Assembly (NCBI GenBank): GCA_009746045.1
Contig: RPFO01002038.1
Coordinates: 1-57,910 of the forward strand
From: Mesostigma viride
Taxonomy: Eukaryota; Streptophyta; Mesostigmatophyceae; Mesostigmatales; Mesostigmataceae
Length of the DNA stretch: 57,910 nucleotides
Direction: 5' to 3'
Each line of letters opens with the position of its first letter. Within the stretch, counting starts at the first letter, position 1. The position numbers were made by a program, and so were the translations under genes. Under the pieces are notes generated by a model. It was given only the letters and a program-made list of their open reading frames with translations, did not search any database and was not told where the DNA came from. Positions 1 through 9,725 of this stretch are shown in pieces.

Positions 1-510
1 AAGCAAACAACTCTAGGCACACAAAGTAGTGGCGGCTAATGCATTATGCACCGTTGATTTACATCTGACGGCACTGCAGCTTAGCGTCTCTACAACCACG
101 GAAAGAACACTAGATAATAACGACTTTGCAGCCTGTAATCTATTGTCCACATCATGGTACATTGTGTGTGTGGTCTGATAGGCTCAAAGTCCTATCGCCT
201 CCAGGGCGGCACCACAAACTGCGGACCTGATCTGATCCGGAGAGAGCCGATGTAAATTACGGCACCTGTAACGGTGCTGACAGGTAACGCTTGCTGTATT
301 CCGAGCAACATCATTCGGATTTTAGTACACTCAAACATTGTATATGATATTAAACTAGTCAACGACCTGTGGGTGCAATTAATAGGGATGCAAACCCAAC
401 AACAAGTCGTGTAAATAAACACCTAGCTGACGGCGTCAATTTTCCCCGCATATAATGCGTGATAACATAATGCGTGACAAAAGTAGAGAAACATCGCTAG
501 ATATTTGACA
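1..510 (-). repeat. 3' LTR of element X (left end outside window)
   Basis: This block repeats almost exactly at 4159-4668, and both copies end in ATATTTGACA. The full LTR at 3925-4668 is 744 bp, so about 234 bp of this copy lie left of the window. Element X is read on the minus strand, which makes this its 3' LTR. A purine-rich tract on the minus strand (TATGGGGGTG, complement of 511-520) lies directly beside it and fits a polypurine tract. Short ORFs inside the block occur in both copies and are not supported as genes. Confidence 0.88.
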
Positions 511-540
511 CACCCCCATACTGCATGTCACGTATTCCGG

Positions 541-1425
541 CTACTCAATGAAAAAACCAGCAGGAACATCTGCCACGTCGTCAGCCAGTGGCTCGCCGTC
601 CATGGTGAAGTGCGCCTCAGGTTTCTTGGACTTGTTCTCCGCCTTCTTGGACCAGCAGCGATCCTCAGTGTGACCGGTACGGTGGCAGTGCTTGCAGGTC
701 AGCACTTTCCCACCCTTGGTGAGGAAGACTGATTCGTCGATAGTACCCGCACAGTGGGGGCAGGCAGCAGTATGATACACTGGTGCACTGGAATCTGAGC
801 TGCCAGCTTGGGCCGCGCGGTGCACACGCAGATGGTCGTCCACTTTCAGGACGGCGGTCTTGTAGTCTTTCCACGTCAAGTCGGGGGGAAGGTTGTACGC
901 CGCCAGGACGGGGCCATACTGGGCAGGAAGTCTGCGGCGGTGTGATGTCACCAGGATGGAATCATGGAGTTTATTGTTGCTTAATTTATTATATTGCAGG
1001 TACAATCGTTCGGTGAGATTGACATTTGCAGGAACAGAATCCATGGGAATCTGCTCAGCTGACAGCAGTTCCTCAAGTGTCGCGGCCTGATGGGTGGATG
1101 TCGTTTCGTCACGTCCATAGACGTCAACCAGGACGGTCCACGCCTCGTGCATATACTTGTTGGGGGCCGTAGCGGCATGCAGTAGCGCGTTGCCGTCGAG
1201 GCCAGCAATCAGGGCAGCGTAACCAATTTTTTGCTGCTTTACCACGATCGGATCCTTTCCAGCTAGTACATCTGAATATCCGAGGGCGTCGAATTGCCCT
1301 TCCGCCTTGATTCGGAATCCGGTGAATTTCTTGGGGTCGCTCCCATCAAAGTTGAGATTCTTGAGAGCACTAAGAACGCTGCTCTCCTTGACTTCTCGTG
1401 CCAGAGCTGGCGCACCTCCCGACAT
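541..1425 (-). CDS. gag: gag ORFB of element X (copia/UBN2-like, zinc knuckle)
   Basis: This is a 294-residue intact ORF with an ATG at 1425. The N-terminal two thirds resemble the UBN2/copia gag capsid region: FDGSDPKKF near the start, then a HEAW...VYG segment, then SHRRRLPAQYGPVLAAYN. The C-terminal part has a CPHC pair and a retroviral-type zinc knuckle, CKHCHRTGHTEDRC (C-X2-C-X4-H-X4-C), expected to bind element RNA. It is clearly homologous to, but well diverged from, the gag at 39360-40265. No protease, integrase or RT follows before the LTR, so X is a gag-only element. Its start overlaps the end of upstream ORFA by 56 nt in the +1 frame. I am sure of the family and less sure that it is expressed. 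Confidence 0.85.
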   Translation of the reverse strand: MSGGAPALAREVKESSVLSALKNLNFDGSDPKKFTGFRIKAEGQFDALGYSDVLAGKDPIVVKQQKIGYAALIAGLDGNALLHAATAPNKYMHEAWTVLVDVYGRDETTSTHQAATLEELLSAEQIPMDSVPANVNLTERLYLQYNKLSNNKLHDSILVTSHRRRLPAQYGPVLAAYNLPPDLTWKDYKTAVLKVDDHLRVHRAAQAGSSDSSAPVYHTAACPHCAGTIDESVFLTKGGKVLTCKHCHRTGHTEDRCWSKKAENKSKKPEAHFTMDGEPLADDVADVPAGFFIE

Positions 1426-1675
1426 GTTCTTGATTGCGTTGGAGATTTGTAATGTGAAGTAAAGTGTGATTTAATCTCTCCAGAGATACTGCGTTGTTGT
1501 CGAGCAGATCCTGTAGATTTCTGATTGAAAAGTCTGGAAGTTCGCTGAAACACACACAGTTGAAAAATTCTTGTCGAATGCCACGCAGGAGCCAGCGGCA
1601 GTAGGCAGATTCAGGAAACACGCCCGGGAAGATGTCTTCAACTTGGGCAAAAAGCAGATTTGCTCTTGCGAGGGG

Positions 1676-2307
1676 TGAAGTTCACCCTGTGTGCCCAACT
1701 GCCTGCCGTTAATATATTTCATATAGGCCATCCATTGTAAACGGAGGTATTAGGGTTGCGTCCCTAATAATCGCACCCGCCTGCCGTATTTGTGGCCATA
1801 ATTAATATCGGCAAAGTATTATGCAGTGTTGGGACAGTGAGCACGTGTCATGTTACGGCTCATGATTTGGTCACGGAGTGACTAAGATATTAGTGCCGAA
1901 GCTACGAGAACCGGCACATTATATCAAGACTTGTACGTTCAGGGTCCTACGACCTATAGCTAGCGTACTATTCAGTCGTACTACTCGACTAGAGAGTGTT
2001 AACGGAATCTGGCTTGCGTAACGCATTCTCAGCACATTTCAGATAAGCTACGCAATCTTTGTGCCAGCCTGTCGAGCACTCACACTTTGTGCACCTTTGT
2101 GCATAAGAGGAAGACGCAACCTACGTTGCACTTACCTAAGGTCTGAGCCATGAGGTATGGCTGACGCTTATGGTCCCCACCCGGGAGCCACATCATGGTT
2201 TTGGTGGACAAACGGTGGTAGTCCGGGATTTAATATGCAATGATAATAAAGCGTAATCTTTAATTGTCACTATCGTTTTCGACCTACAAGTCTCAATATT
2301 TCTGACA
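1676..2307 (+). repeat. Left LTR of element Y
   Basis: This 632-bp direct repeat is essentially identical to 3178-3809 and has TG...CA ends. The near identity suggests a recent insertion. Confidence 0.82.
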
Positions 2308-3177
2308 CAAAACCATTACAGAAAAACCTTAGGGTTAAGATGAAGAACGTGACATGCTACGAATTAGCGAGATACGCAAGTAACGTCATGGAATATTACC
2401 CGGAAGTTCGCGGCATTGTTGTTGGCAAGCCGCACACTCGGTCTGGAAGAGGCCAGTCGGCCGCGGCCTACAGAGCCGCTGGGCCATATATTTCCTGATT
2501 CCAGCAAAAGCACCAGATTTCGTGAGTGCAGCTGCGGCAGACATGCCGATTGAAGGCTGGCGCTACAGAAGATCCAAGTTCAATCCATGCCAGGAGCGAA
2601 CGTGAGCCGAAAACGAGCTTTGTGGTTATCTTTTTTTGGGTGCGGTTGGAAGGCGCTGTTTCGCTCGAGTTTTAAGTGCTCGATCTTTATGCGAATTGAG
2701 CCGGCGGCATCGGGGATCCCGGAGCCGAGAAGCCAGCGCTGTCTATGGAAATGAAGAGGTCGGAATTTTTTGATTCCGATGCCCTTTTTGGTTATTGCTT
2801 ATCCTTTTGAAAGCATGGGGGGGGGGCATTGTGCCCCGCGTTGGCATGCTTGTGCATGTCTTAATTCTCCTTTATGTTCATGCCCAATGGGTACATTGGT
2901 TCATCGTGATCAAGCTTCCTGGGTAAGGGGAATGTGCTGGTTATTATACCTAGAAAGTCCTACCAACTACCCAACAAGGGGGCATTTTGATACCATTGGA
3001 TTTACCAGAGCGTGTACCGGCTTAAGTTGAACAAGGGGTGTGTGAGAGCCAGTTTATACCTGGCTGCCCCACCCAGCTTTTTAGGCTCTTGCCTGAATTG
3101 AGCGGGGAGAAACTGTTGGCCCTATTGTACCTGCATAGTGTCTTCACTTTAGGCATTGTGCAAGGGGGTGTCAGGGG
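2308..3177 (+). other. Internal region of element Y, no gene seen
   Basis: These 870 bp contain only short ORFs without recognisable motifs. One purine-rich tract lies at the right edge (3161-3177) and probably primes plus-strand synthesis. Confidence 0.65.
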
Positions 3178-3809
3178 TGAAGTTCACCCTGTGTGCCCAA
3201 CTGCCTGCCGTTAATATATTTCATATAGGCCATCCATTGTAAACGGAGGTATTAGGGTTGCGTCCCTAATAATCGCACCCGCCTGCCGTATTTGTGGCCA
3301 TAATTAATATCGGCAAAGTATTATGCAGTGTTGGGACAGTGAGCACGTGTCATGTTACGGCTCATGATTTGGTCACGGAGTGACTAAGATATTAGTGCCG
3401 AAGCTACGAGAACCGGCACATTATATCAAGACTTGTACGTTCAGGGTCCTACGACCTATAGCTAGCGTACTATTCAGTCGTACTACTCGACTAGAGAGTG
3501 TTAACGGAATCTGGCTTGCGTAACGCATTCTCAGCACATTTCAGATAAGCTACGCAATCTTTGTGCCAGCCTGTCGAGCACTCACACTTTGTGCACCTTT
3601 GTGCATAAGAGGAAGACGCAACCTACGTTGCACTTACCTAAGGTCTGAGCCATGAGGTATGGCTGACGCTTATGGTCCCCACCCGGGAGCCACATCATGG
3701 TTTTGGTGGACAAACGGTGGTAGTCCGGGATTTAATATGCAATGATAATAAAGCGTAATCTTTAATTGTCACTATCGTTTTCGACCTACAAGTCTCAATA
3801 TTTCTGACA
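3178..3809 (+). repeat. Right LTR of element Y
   Basis: Second copy of the 632-bp repeat. It ends TTTCTGACA directly against the interrupted gag ORFA of X. Confidence 0.82.
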
Positions 3810-3905
3810 GTAGTCTGGGCAAGATTCTTCGGGAAATTGAAAAAGCTCAATTCCAGATCTCAGGTTGCGGTCGTTGGGAATTGGAAAATATGGGTTCATA
3901 GGCAT

Positions 3906-3924
3906 CACTCGCTACTCGATACCA
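3906..3924 (-). promoter_or_regulatory. Primer-binding site of element X
   Basis: On the minus strand, TGGTATCGAGTAGCGAG begins immediately after the LTR terminus ...CTGACA. TGGTATC matches the 3' end of Met-tRNA in the usual plant LTR-element pattern, and the match weakens after seven or eight bases. ORFA starts directly after it. Confidence 0.7.
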
Positions 3925-4668
3925 TGTCAGAAACCGGGGCTCGGAGGAAAGATCTTTTGCCTGTTATGACCCAGATATTGCACAAGTGTATGGAAAAAAC
4001 TTCTTGTATTAAAATACGTTTACTGAGAGTGGAAAACACGGTGCGGCCAACACTGGGCGCAGTCTACCATAGCCAACACTGGGCCAGGGCAAATGACAAT
4101 GCCAACACTGGGCAGGGTCACACGACCAACACTGGGTCGGGGCCACACACGGCTAGGCAAGCAAACAACTCTAGGCACACAAAGTAGTGGCGGCTAATGC
4201 ATTATGCACCGTTGATTTACATCTGACGGCACTGCAGCTTAGCGTCTCTACAACCACGGAAAGAACACTAGATAATAACGACTTTGCAGCCTGTAATCTA
4301 TTGTCCACATCATGGTACATTGTGTGTGTGGTCTGATAGGCTCAAAGTCCTATCGCCTCCAGGGCGGCACCACAAACTGCGGACCTGATCTGATCCGGAG
4401 AGAGCCGATGTAAATTACGGCACCTGTAACGGTGCTGACAGGTAACGCTTGCTGTATTCCGAGCAACATCATTCGGATTTTAGTACACTCAAACATTGTA
4501 TATGATATTAAACTAGTCAACGACCTGTGGGTGCAATTAATAGGGATGCAAACCCAACAACAAGTCGTGTAAATAAACACCTAGCTGACGGCGTCAATTT
4601 TCCCCGCATATAATGCGTGATAACATAATGCGTGACAAAAGTAGAGAAACATCGCTAGATATTTGACA
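3925..4668 (-). repeat. 5' LTR of element X
   Basis: The repeat runs from TGTCAGAAACC to ATATTTGACA on the plus strand. Positions 4159-4668 match 1-510. The stretch 4047-4136 holds four spaced copies of CCAACACTGGG, a reiterated motif that may be a regulatory array. The right flank starts CGAAC. The partner target-site copy would lie outside the window. Confidence 0.82.
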
Positions 4669-4866
4669 CGAACCCCGCCCACAAACCACAGATCTGGGGA
4701 AACCTCAGACTGAGATGAAAACCCCAGATAGACATCTCTCCATCAGAGACAATGTCAGACATTCCCACACCAGAGACATGTCTCACCCCTCAAGGTGTGC
4801 TCAGGATTATGTACAATCAAGCTCCCAGCCTGATATCCAGAGACTTAAGCACCCAGCTCTCAGCTT
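4669..4866. other. Gap between X and Z pol; no gene seen
   Basis: These ~200 bp are probably the 3' non-coding end of element Z, into which X inserted. CAGACATT- and CAGAGACA-like short repeats occur, but no LTR of Z can be recognised. Confidence 0.4.
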
Positions 4867-7317
4867 TTAGACAGATAGACCGACTTGACAGTCAGCATTC
4901 ATGAGCTTCCTCAGTACATTGTACTGGGCTGGGGCCTTGTGTGGCAGCTTGGTCAATGCATCAGCAGGGTTCTCCTCGCCAGGGATATGCTTCAAGTCAA
5001 CCAAACTGGCCAACTCCTTCAGCAACAAATAATCCAGGTCCCGGCTTCTGGCCAGCTGCTTGTGAACAAACTGGACCATACCCATGCTGTCTGTTAGCAA
5101 CAACGTCTCCATCTGCAAGGTCCAAGGGGTAACTGAAGCCAGCTCCAGCATTAACTCCTTTATGTACAAGCTGGACTGGATCCCCTCGCATATGGCCCTG
5201 CATTCTGCCACATCTGAACTGATACAGACCCTCTTCTGCAGTCTGCTGTACCAGCTGAACAAACTTGCCCTGCTCTGATAAAAAGCAAACAGAGCAGCAG
5301 ATCTCCCCCTGACCTTGGTAACCTGGCGAGCATCCATGGAACTGTCAACAAAGATCTCCAAGGTGATAGGCTGGGCAAAGTCAATCCCAGACAAAATCAG
5401 ATCAGGGGTACTCTCCACCAATCGGGCTATGACTCGAGGCTTCTCATCCTCAAGCACCTCATCAGGCATTCTGCTATGGACCATCAAAGACGGACCACAG
5501 ATGCTGGCAAACCAGGCCCACATGCCTCTCAACTCAGGTCCTGCAGCCTGGGTGATCTTCTCTGGCAAGGCCTTCACAATGGTCTGTTTATAATCTCCTC
5601 CAGCCTGAAGCCTGATACTCCACTCCCCATCCCTCCTGAACAGGGTAGCCTGCATTCCACAGAACACTACAGGCTTGTTGGGCTCCTGCCACAGCTCCTT
5701 GCCCAGTGAAAACTTGCCACTGATGACAGGAATAAACTTCTTCAGCCAGGTCGTGGGGGCTAGCAAATGCAGATCATCTCCATGCAAACTAGCATACACT
5801 GGCAGACCCTCCCATTGGGCCAGCAGCAAACAGGGATCAACTGAAGACACTCTCAAGCCACACTCACTGATCAGAGCTTCCTGCAGCGTGAGTCTCCAGA
5901 TGATTGGGCTCGACCTGAGTCCTTCCAGGCCCTTCAGAATAACCAGGAATTGTTGATGCAGCTCCAGCTTCCAGATGGCAGGCACCTCAACACAGTAAGG
6001 CTCATCCTGCTTCCACACCCTCCTGGCCACTTCTGGATCAGATTTTAAAAATGCCCTCTTGAAGTCCAGCAGCACTGATGACATAGCTGCTCCCCTGTTC
6101 AGCAACCCCACGTAGAGACATAGCAAAATTCTCCATGTGTCGTGTAGCATCCCTGGCGTGTACAGCTCCTCTCCTGGCAGACTCCCCGTGCCGTGATACT
6201 CATTCAGGACAGGCCTGACATGGGGCACTGATACCTCATCCACAACCTTCCTCTTCAGCACAAATCTCAAAGCAAGCTTCCTTGATGCTGGGGGACGTCT
6301 GTCTGTTGGTGCAGCACACTCAAACTGCAACCACTCCTCCAATGCCTTGGAGAAGGCGAGCTTCCAAGCCTCAAACAAAGTAGGCGAGCTCATCTCTTGG
6401 ACTAGCTGGTCATATGTCAAAGGAGAGTGTGCAGCAAGGCTCCTGTGAGTTATGCCAATACTGCTGGGGTGCAACACAGCTGGAATCACCAAACTGGCTG
6501 CTGGGGGCACCTCCCCTTCATCCCATTTTACACCCTTGACCGGCTTGGCCCTGCACCTGACTGGAAATGTTGTCCTGAAATTTTCTAGGGGAATCATCCC
6601 CCAGCCATCTCTTCTCAGAGCTGTAGCTCTGATAGAAATCCCAGGATTGCCCAGAAAATTCTGACCCAAAATCACAGGGCCATCATAGTCCTCTAGGACA
6701 AGGAAGGTCACATCCACACCCATGACAGGGGCAGTAACCTCTCCCAACACCCTTAGATGCGTCCTACCACTGAAATCAGACACCCAGGGGCAACTTGGTT
6801 CTCCGACCAGCAGTTCTCCTGTATGCTGAGGTCCCATGACAGAAACCTGTGCATTGGTATCTATCTCCATGGCAGCTACCTCAGGTTCATCCAACTGGAC
6901 AAGCTTGGACACCTTAGGCTCCTTCTTGGCTCTTTGCAAAGCCTGTACAATATCTGATAGACGCACACCCCTAGGCCTGGTGTCGGGCCGTTCCGGAGGT
7001 GCAGCCTGTCCGCCTGCTTGCCCAACCACCGTATGTGAAGGTACCCCAGGGGCCGGGCCAGGGTCACCCTGAGGGCTCGATACAGCTGTAGCACCCTGAT
7101 CAGGAAGCTCCACGTCACCCCCGCCTTGTACACCAACGGGCACCTGGAAGAGGTCTCCTTGATTACCTCCCCGGGGACGGATCTTTGACCAGGACAGACG
7201 GTGCACTGCTTGGGAGCCATCAATGGCCACCCAGCACTTATGGCCAGCGGCTTCTACTCGGGTCACCACCCCATCATGCCAGCTGCCACGTTTCCCTGGA
7301 AAGCTTGGTCCTTCCAC
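4867..7317 (-). CDS. pol: Element Z pol part 2: protease-like, reverse transcriptase, RNase H
   Basis: This 816-codon open frame opens with a GTG, so translation probably enters from upstream. Residues 1-50 continue the integrase C-terminal domain of the previous frame. Residues ~148-230 look like a retropepsin, with IDTNAQVSVM (the usual DTG is DTN here) and VILGQNFL. Residues ~325-560 are a copia-type RT with LLDFKRAFL (first catalytic Asp ~418) and ASLHGDDLHLL at the catalytic box (~512-515), where YVDD is usual. Residues ~652-790 are RNase H with D658, E705, D743 and a terminal NPADALTK motif. The protease-before-RT but after-integrase position is unusual for copia elements. The frame is uninterrupted, but the neighbouring frames are shifted, so the element is probably inactive. 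Confidence 0.85.
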   Translation of the reverse strand: MEGPSFPGKRGSWHDGVVTRVEAAGHKCWVAIDGSQAVHRLSWSKIRPRGGNQGDLFQVPVGVQGGGDVELPDQGATAVSSPQGDPGPAPGVPSHTVVGQAGGQAAPPERPDTRPRGVRLSDIVQALQRAKKEPKVSKLVQLDEPEVAAMEIDTNAQVSVMGPQHTGELLVGEPSCPWVSDFSGRTHLRVLGEVTAPVMGVDVTFLVLEDYDGPVILGQNFLGNPGISIRATALRRDGWGMIPLENFRTTFPVRCRAKPVKGVKWDEGEVPPAASLVIPAVLHPSSIGITHRSLAAHSPLTYDQLVQEMSSPTLFEAWKLAFSKALEEWLQFECAAPTDRRPPASRKLALRFVLKRKVVDEVSVPHVRPVLNEYHGTGSLPGEELYTPGMLHDTWRILLCLYVGLLNRGAAMSSVLLDFKRAFLKSDPEVARRVWKQDEPYCVEVPAIWKLELHQQFLVILKGLEGLRSSPIIWRLTLQEALISECGLRVSSVDPCLLLAQWEGLPVYASLHGDDLHLLAPTTWLKKFIPVISGKFSLGKELWQEPNKPVVFCGMQATLFRRDGEWSIRLQAGGDYKQTIVKALPEKITQAAGPELRGMWAWFASICGPSLMVHSRMPDEVLEDEKPRVIARLVESTPDLILSGIDFAQPITLEIFVDSSMDARQVTKVRGRSAALFAFYQSRASLFSWYSRLQKRVCISSDVAECRAICEGIQSSLYIKELMLELASVTPWTLQMETLLLTDSMGMVQFVHKQLARSRDLDYLLLKELASLVDLKHIPGEENPADALTKLPHKAPAQYNVLRKLMNADCQVGLSV

Positions 7318-8360
7318 ACAACAACCTGTTGTCCAACGTTAGGTTCTAGGACACTCCAGCCCTTGTCTTTCTGCCTCAGCTTGAGGAACTTGGCCTCTAG
7401 CTTCTCCTTCCATGCCTGCTCAGCATCAGCTGGCAGCATCCTGGTGTGCAGCATAAGAGGATTGATGGCAATGTCACCAAAGAACATGGGAGTCCTGAGG
7501 TTCAGCCTATCCTCCACAGAACGTAGCCATGCAGATGTCACAATGGCAGATGACGTCCTTGGAATCCTCTCCACCAGCAGCACAGTCTTGATCTCTTGGA
7601 TGGCTCTCTCCACCACCCCTTGCTGGCCGTGGCTCTCCCTGGGTGTAATCAGCAACTCTGGAAACTCTGGCAGGTTCTCACAGCACTCAAACTGAATGTC
7701 ACACTGCAACAACTCCAACCCAGGGTACCTGCTCCTTGTCAACTTCAGAGCAGCAATTAATGTAGGCTTCTCCATGTCAGGCAGGATCTCTAGGGTCTTG
7801 TACTTGGTATATCTGTCCACTGCCACCAGCAGCTTCAAACCCCTGATTCTCTGAATATCTACCTGCACATGGCCTGGCTGCAAAATAGGAGTCCTGGCAT
7901 GAGACTGCTTGGGCTTTCTAGCAACTAGCCTGCACTTGCAAGCTTGAGCAACCTGTTGGCAGATGGAGTACAACTCACTTCCTCCCAGCCGTCTAGCAAC
8001 TTGCAAAGACTGAGCTGCATGGCCAAACATGGTATGCAACCTTGAGGCAATGTCATACAAGAGAGAAAATCTTTTATTGTCATTATTAGCACTCAAGGTA
8101 TGTACAGATCCCTTATGTACAGGAGGCACCAGGGTCGTGCCTGTCAGACTGTCTCCAGCCCTATCCTCATCCTGACCATCCTGTGCCAGTCCTGCACGGT
8201 CAGAATGCTTCTGAGATCCACCTGGGTCCACATCACCAGGTCCTACCTCAGGCTCAGCACCGCCATGGCGGGCACGTTGGCGAGTAACCACTGCAGCTAC
8301 AGCTGGCATACTCTCTGTGGTAACCAAGCTTGCCCCATCGTGTCCAATAGGCTCTGTCAC
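7263..8360 (-). CDS. pol: Element Z pol part 1: integrase
   Basis: This 365-codon frame encodes an integrase. Residues ~108-143 form the HH-CC zinc-binding region (HTMFGH, then ACKC). The catalytic core has AVDRYTKY (D~182), LLQCDIQFE (D~221) and GQQGVVER (E~251). The last corresponds to the QQNGVAER block of copia integrases. The D-to-E spacing is 29 residues rather than the usual 35, so the loop is shortened. The C-terminal SH3-like region begins at GQQVVVWKD and continues in the next frame, which indicates a frameshift near 7300. No protease motif lies between gag and this ORF. The function is cDNA integration if intact; I judge it decayed. Confidence 0.82.
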   Translation of the reverse strand: MTEPIGHDGASLVTTESMPAVAAVVTRQRARHGGAEPEVGPGDVDPGGSQKHSDRAGLAQDGQDEDRAGDSLTGTTLVPPVHKGSVHTLSANNDNKRFSLLYDIASRLHTMFGHAAQSLQVARRLGGSELYSICQQVAQACKCRLVARKPKQSHARTPILQPGHVQVDIQRIRGLKLLVAVDRYTKYKTLEILPDMEKPTLIAALKLTRSRYPGLELLQCDIQFECCENLPEFPELLITPRESHGQQGVVERAIQEIKTVLLVERIPRTSSAIVTSAWLRSVEDRLNLRTPMFFGDIAINPLMLHTRMLPADAEQAWKEKLEAKFLKLRQKDKGWSVLEPNVGQQVVVWKDQAFQGNVAAGMMGW

Positions 8361-8397
8361 TAGAGCATGGGGCTGCCCTCACTGCTGTCACCAGCAG

Positions 8398-8811
8398 CTA
8401 CATTACACACCCCTGGGGGCACCCTCCAGGGTTCAGGGATGTGTGCAGGCTCAAGTCAATGATCAGCAACCTTGCCTTGCCCTTATCCTGGGATGGACCA
8501 GCCTTCTCCTTGCTGCCACCCTGAGCGGGCTTGCTCTGACCTTCCTGCCTCAGGTACGAGGGACACTCATTCCTGAAGTGACCCTTCCCTTGGCAGAAAT
8601 AACATTCCACCTGACTGATGTCCCGTGAGGTCCCACTGCTGGGCCCAGCCTTGGGAGGACCACCCACCCTCTTGAAGTCAAACTGGGACTGTGGATGCCC
8701 CGACTTCGGCGGTGTCCCCCGTCCAGCCATTCTGCCACGCCCCTTCCTGGACCTTCCTCGACCCCTAGAAGAGGTCTCAGGCCCTCCCGAGGACGCTGGG
8801 CCCCCGTGCAT
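8398..8811 (-). pseudogene. gag: Element Z gag, C-terminal part (zinc knuckle)
   Basis: The 137-codon frame is basic and Gly/Arg-rich (RGRGRSRKGRGR) and carries one knuckle, CYFCQGKGHFRNEC (C-X2-C-X4-H-X4-C). This is the nucleocapsid end of gag. It overlaps the preceding gag frame (8777-9097) in a different register, so gag is broken by frameshifts here or needs recoding. The stop lies 38 bp before the integrase frame. Confidence 0.72.
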
Positions 8812-9170
8812 GGCCCGATCCCCTCATGGACTTAACCACAGGTTCAGCTGCCTCCTCGTCCCCTTGACGTGGGCGCTTACCACCTACGTACTTGCCGCTG
8901 AAACACTCATACAACTGGTCCGTCATGGCAGCCCAGCCATGGACTTGTCGCATGTGGATGGTCACATTGTCCATAGTGACAGGATCCAGCTGCAGCGACT
9001 TGAGAAAGTCGCCCATGGCCATCCGATCTGCAACGAAGAACCCTTTGGCCATGGCGTCCTCCCTCAGCTTGACGAAGTCTTCAAAAGCGTGGACCACTAG
9101 CTGCCCCTTGATGGGCTTGTAGTCCAGGTACTCTTGCTTCAGGTGAGAACCATCTATGGTCCTCCGACCT
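8777..9170 (-). pseudogene. gag: Element Z gag, middle part
   Basis: This frame carries the segment FEDFVKLREDAMAKGFF and then QVHGWAAMTDQLYECFSG. It continues a capsid-like alpha-helical protein from the upstream frame and leads into the zinc-knuckle frame. The first ATG is at 9097, but homologous-looking sequence (DYKPIKGQLV) starts before it, so the real entry is from the frame at 9081-9623 by a shift near 9170. Capsid identity rests on position and on the following zinc knuckle. Confidence 0.6.
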
Positions 9171-9623
9171 GAGTCGCGTCATAAACGCCGCCCAGGTGTC
9201 CCCCGCCGTGTGCCGCTCCCGGACAAACTTGAACAGCCGCCTCGCCGACTGCCTTATGTAGGCACTAGACGCCAGGATGCGAAGCTTGTCACCGGTGTAG
9301 ATGTCCGTGTACAAGTTCATGTCCTCTAACATCCTCTCAGCGTCCCGGGGCTGCCAATTGTCCTTGATGGACTGAAACTGGCTTAGCACCGCGTACCCCT
9401 CAGCCACGGTCGGCCGCCTAGGTGCCGCTTGATCTGCGGCTGGCGCGTTCTGACCGCCCTGAGATCCTTGGCTCTGATCATCTGCCAGCGCAGCCTGGTC
9501 TCCCAGCGCCTGGCCGTCACCGCGTCCATCGCGTCCATCGCGTCCATCGAGTCCATCCATCCCAGCGCCGCGCCGCGCAAAGCCCATACCGCGCCCTCGT
9601 TGGTCAATAGCTCCCTCACTCAT
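9081..9623 (-). pseudogene. gag: Element Z gag, N-terminal part
   Basis: An ATG at 9623 opens a frame with a low-complexity start containing GLDGRDGRDGRGDG. A helical region follows (SQFQSIKDNWQPRDAERML, then DTWAAFMTRLRS). After about 9170 the meaningful reading moves to another frame, so the last ~30 residues of this ORF are probably out of register. It precedes the other gag parts on the same strand and is taken as the capsid N-terminus of Z. A specific family assignment is not possible by eye. Confidence 0.6.
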
Positions 9624-9725
9624 GATGGCCCCTGTTCAGATCTGCTACAGCCAGCCAAGTGGCCAAGCAGCAATTAAAGCAATATAAGCTACTGAACAAG
9701 AAAGGAAAATGCCAAGTGTTACCAC

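Larger units (their letters stand above)
1676..3809 (+). mobile_element. Element Y: small non-coding LTR element nested in X gag
   Basis: Two near-identical 632-bp direct repeats (1676-2307 and 3178-3809) run from TGAAGTTCACC to TTTCTGACA and enclose 870 bp with no convincing coding sequence. A purine tract (CAAGGGGGTGTCAGGGG) precedes the right repeat, so the element reads on the plus strand. Size and layout match a TRIM/LARD-like non-autonomous LTR retrotransposon. It interrupts ORFA of element X. The flanks do not form a matching target-site duplication: AGGGG is on the left and GTAGT on the right, while AGGGG also ends the purine tract beside the right LTR. No clear tRNA primer-binding site follows the left LTR. 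Confidence 0.8.
1370..3899 (-). pseudogene. gag ORFA of element X, split by insertion of element Y
   Basis: The 5' part (3810-3899) starts at an ATG with an M-N-P-Y-F-P beginning that matches M-N-P-W-F-P in the homologous ORFA at 40599. The 3' part (1370-1675) continues with a FPESAYCRWLLRGIRQEFF segment and ends 56 nt inside ORFB. The 2.1-kb element Y sits between them. The small protein (about 121 residues in the intact homologue) has the look of a Ty3-type capsid fragment: a W-x-R-A-K block, then a GL/GI-R-x-E-F-F block. The start lies only about 25 nt from the LTR edge, just beyond the primer-binding site. The function as a capsid component is inferred from similarity of layout. Confidence 0.7.

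Noticed and set aside
192-422. 76-codon ORF repeated at 4350-4580
   Set aside because: It lies inside the LTR of X and is duplicated with it. It has no motifs and no reason to be translated.
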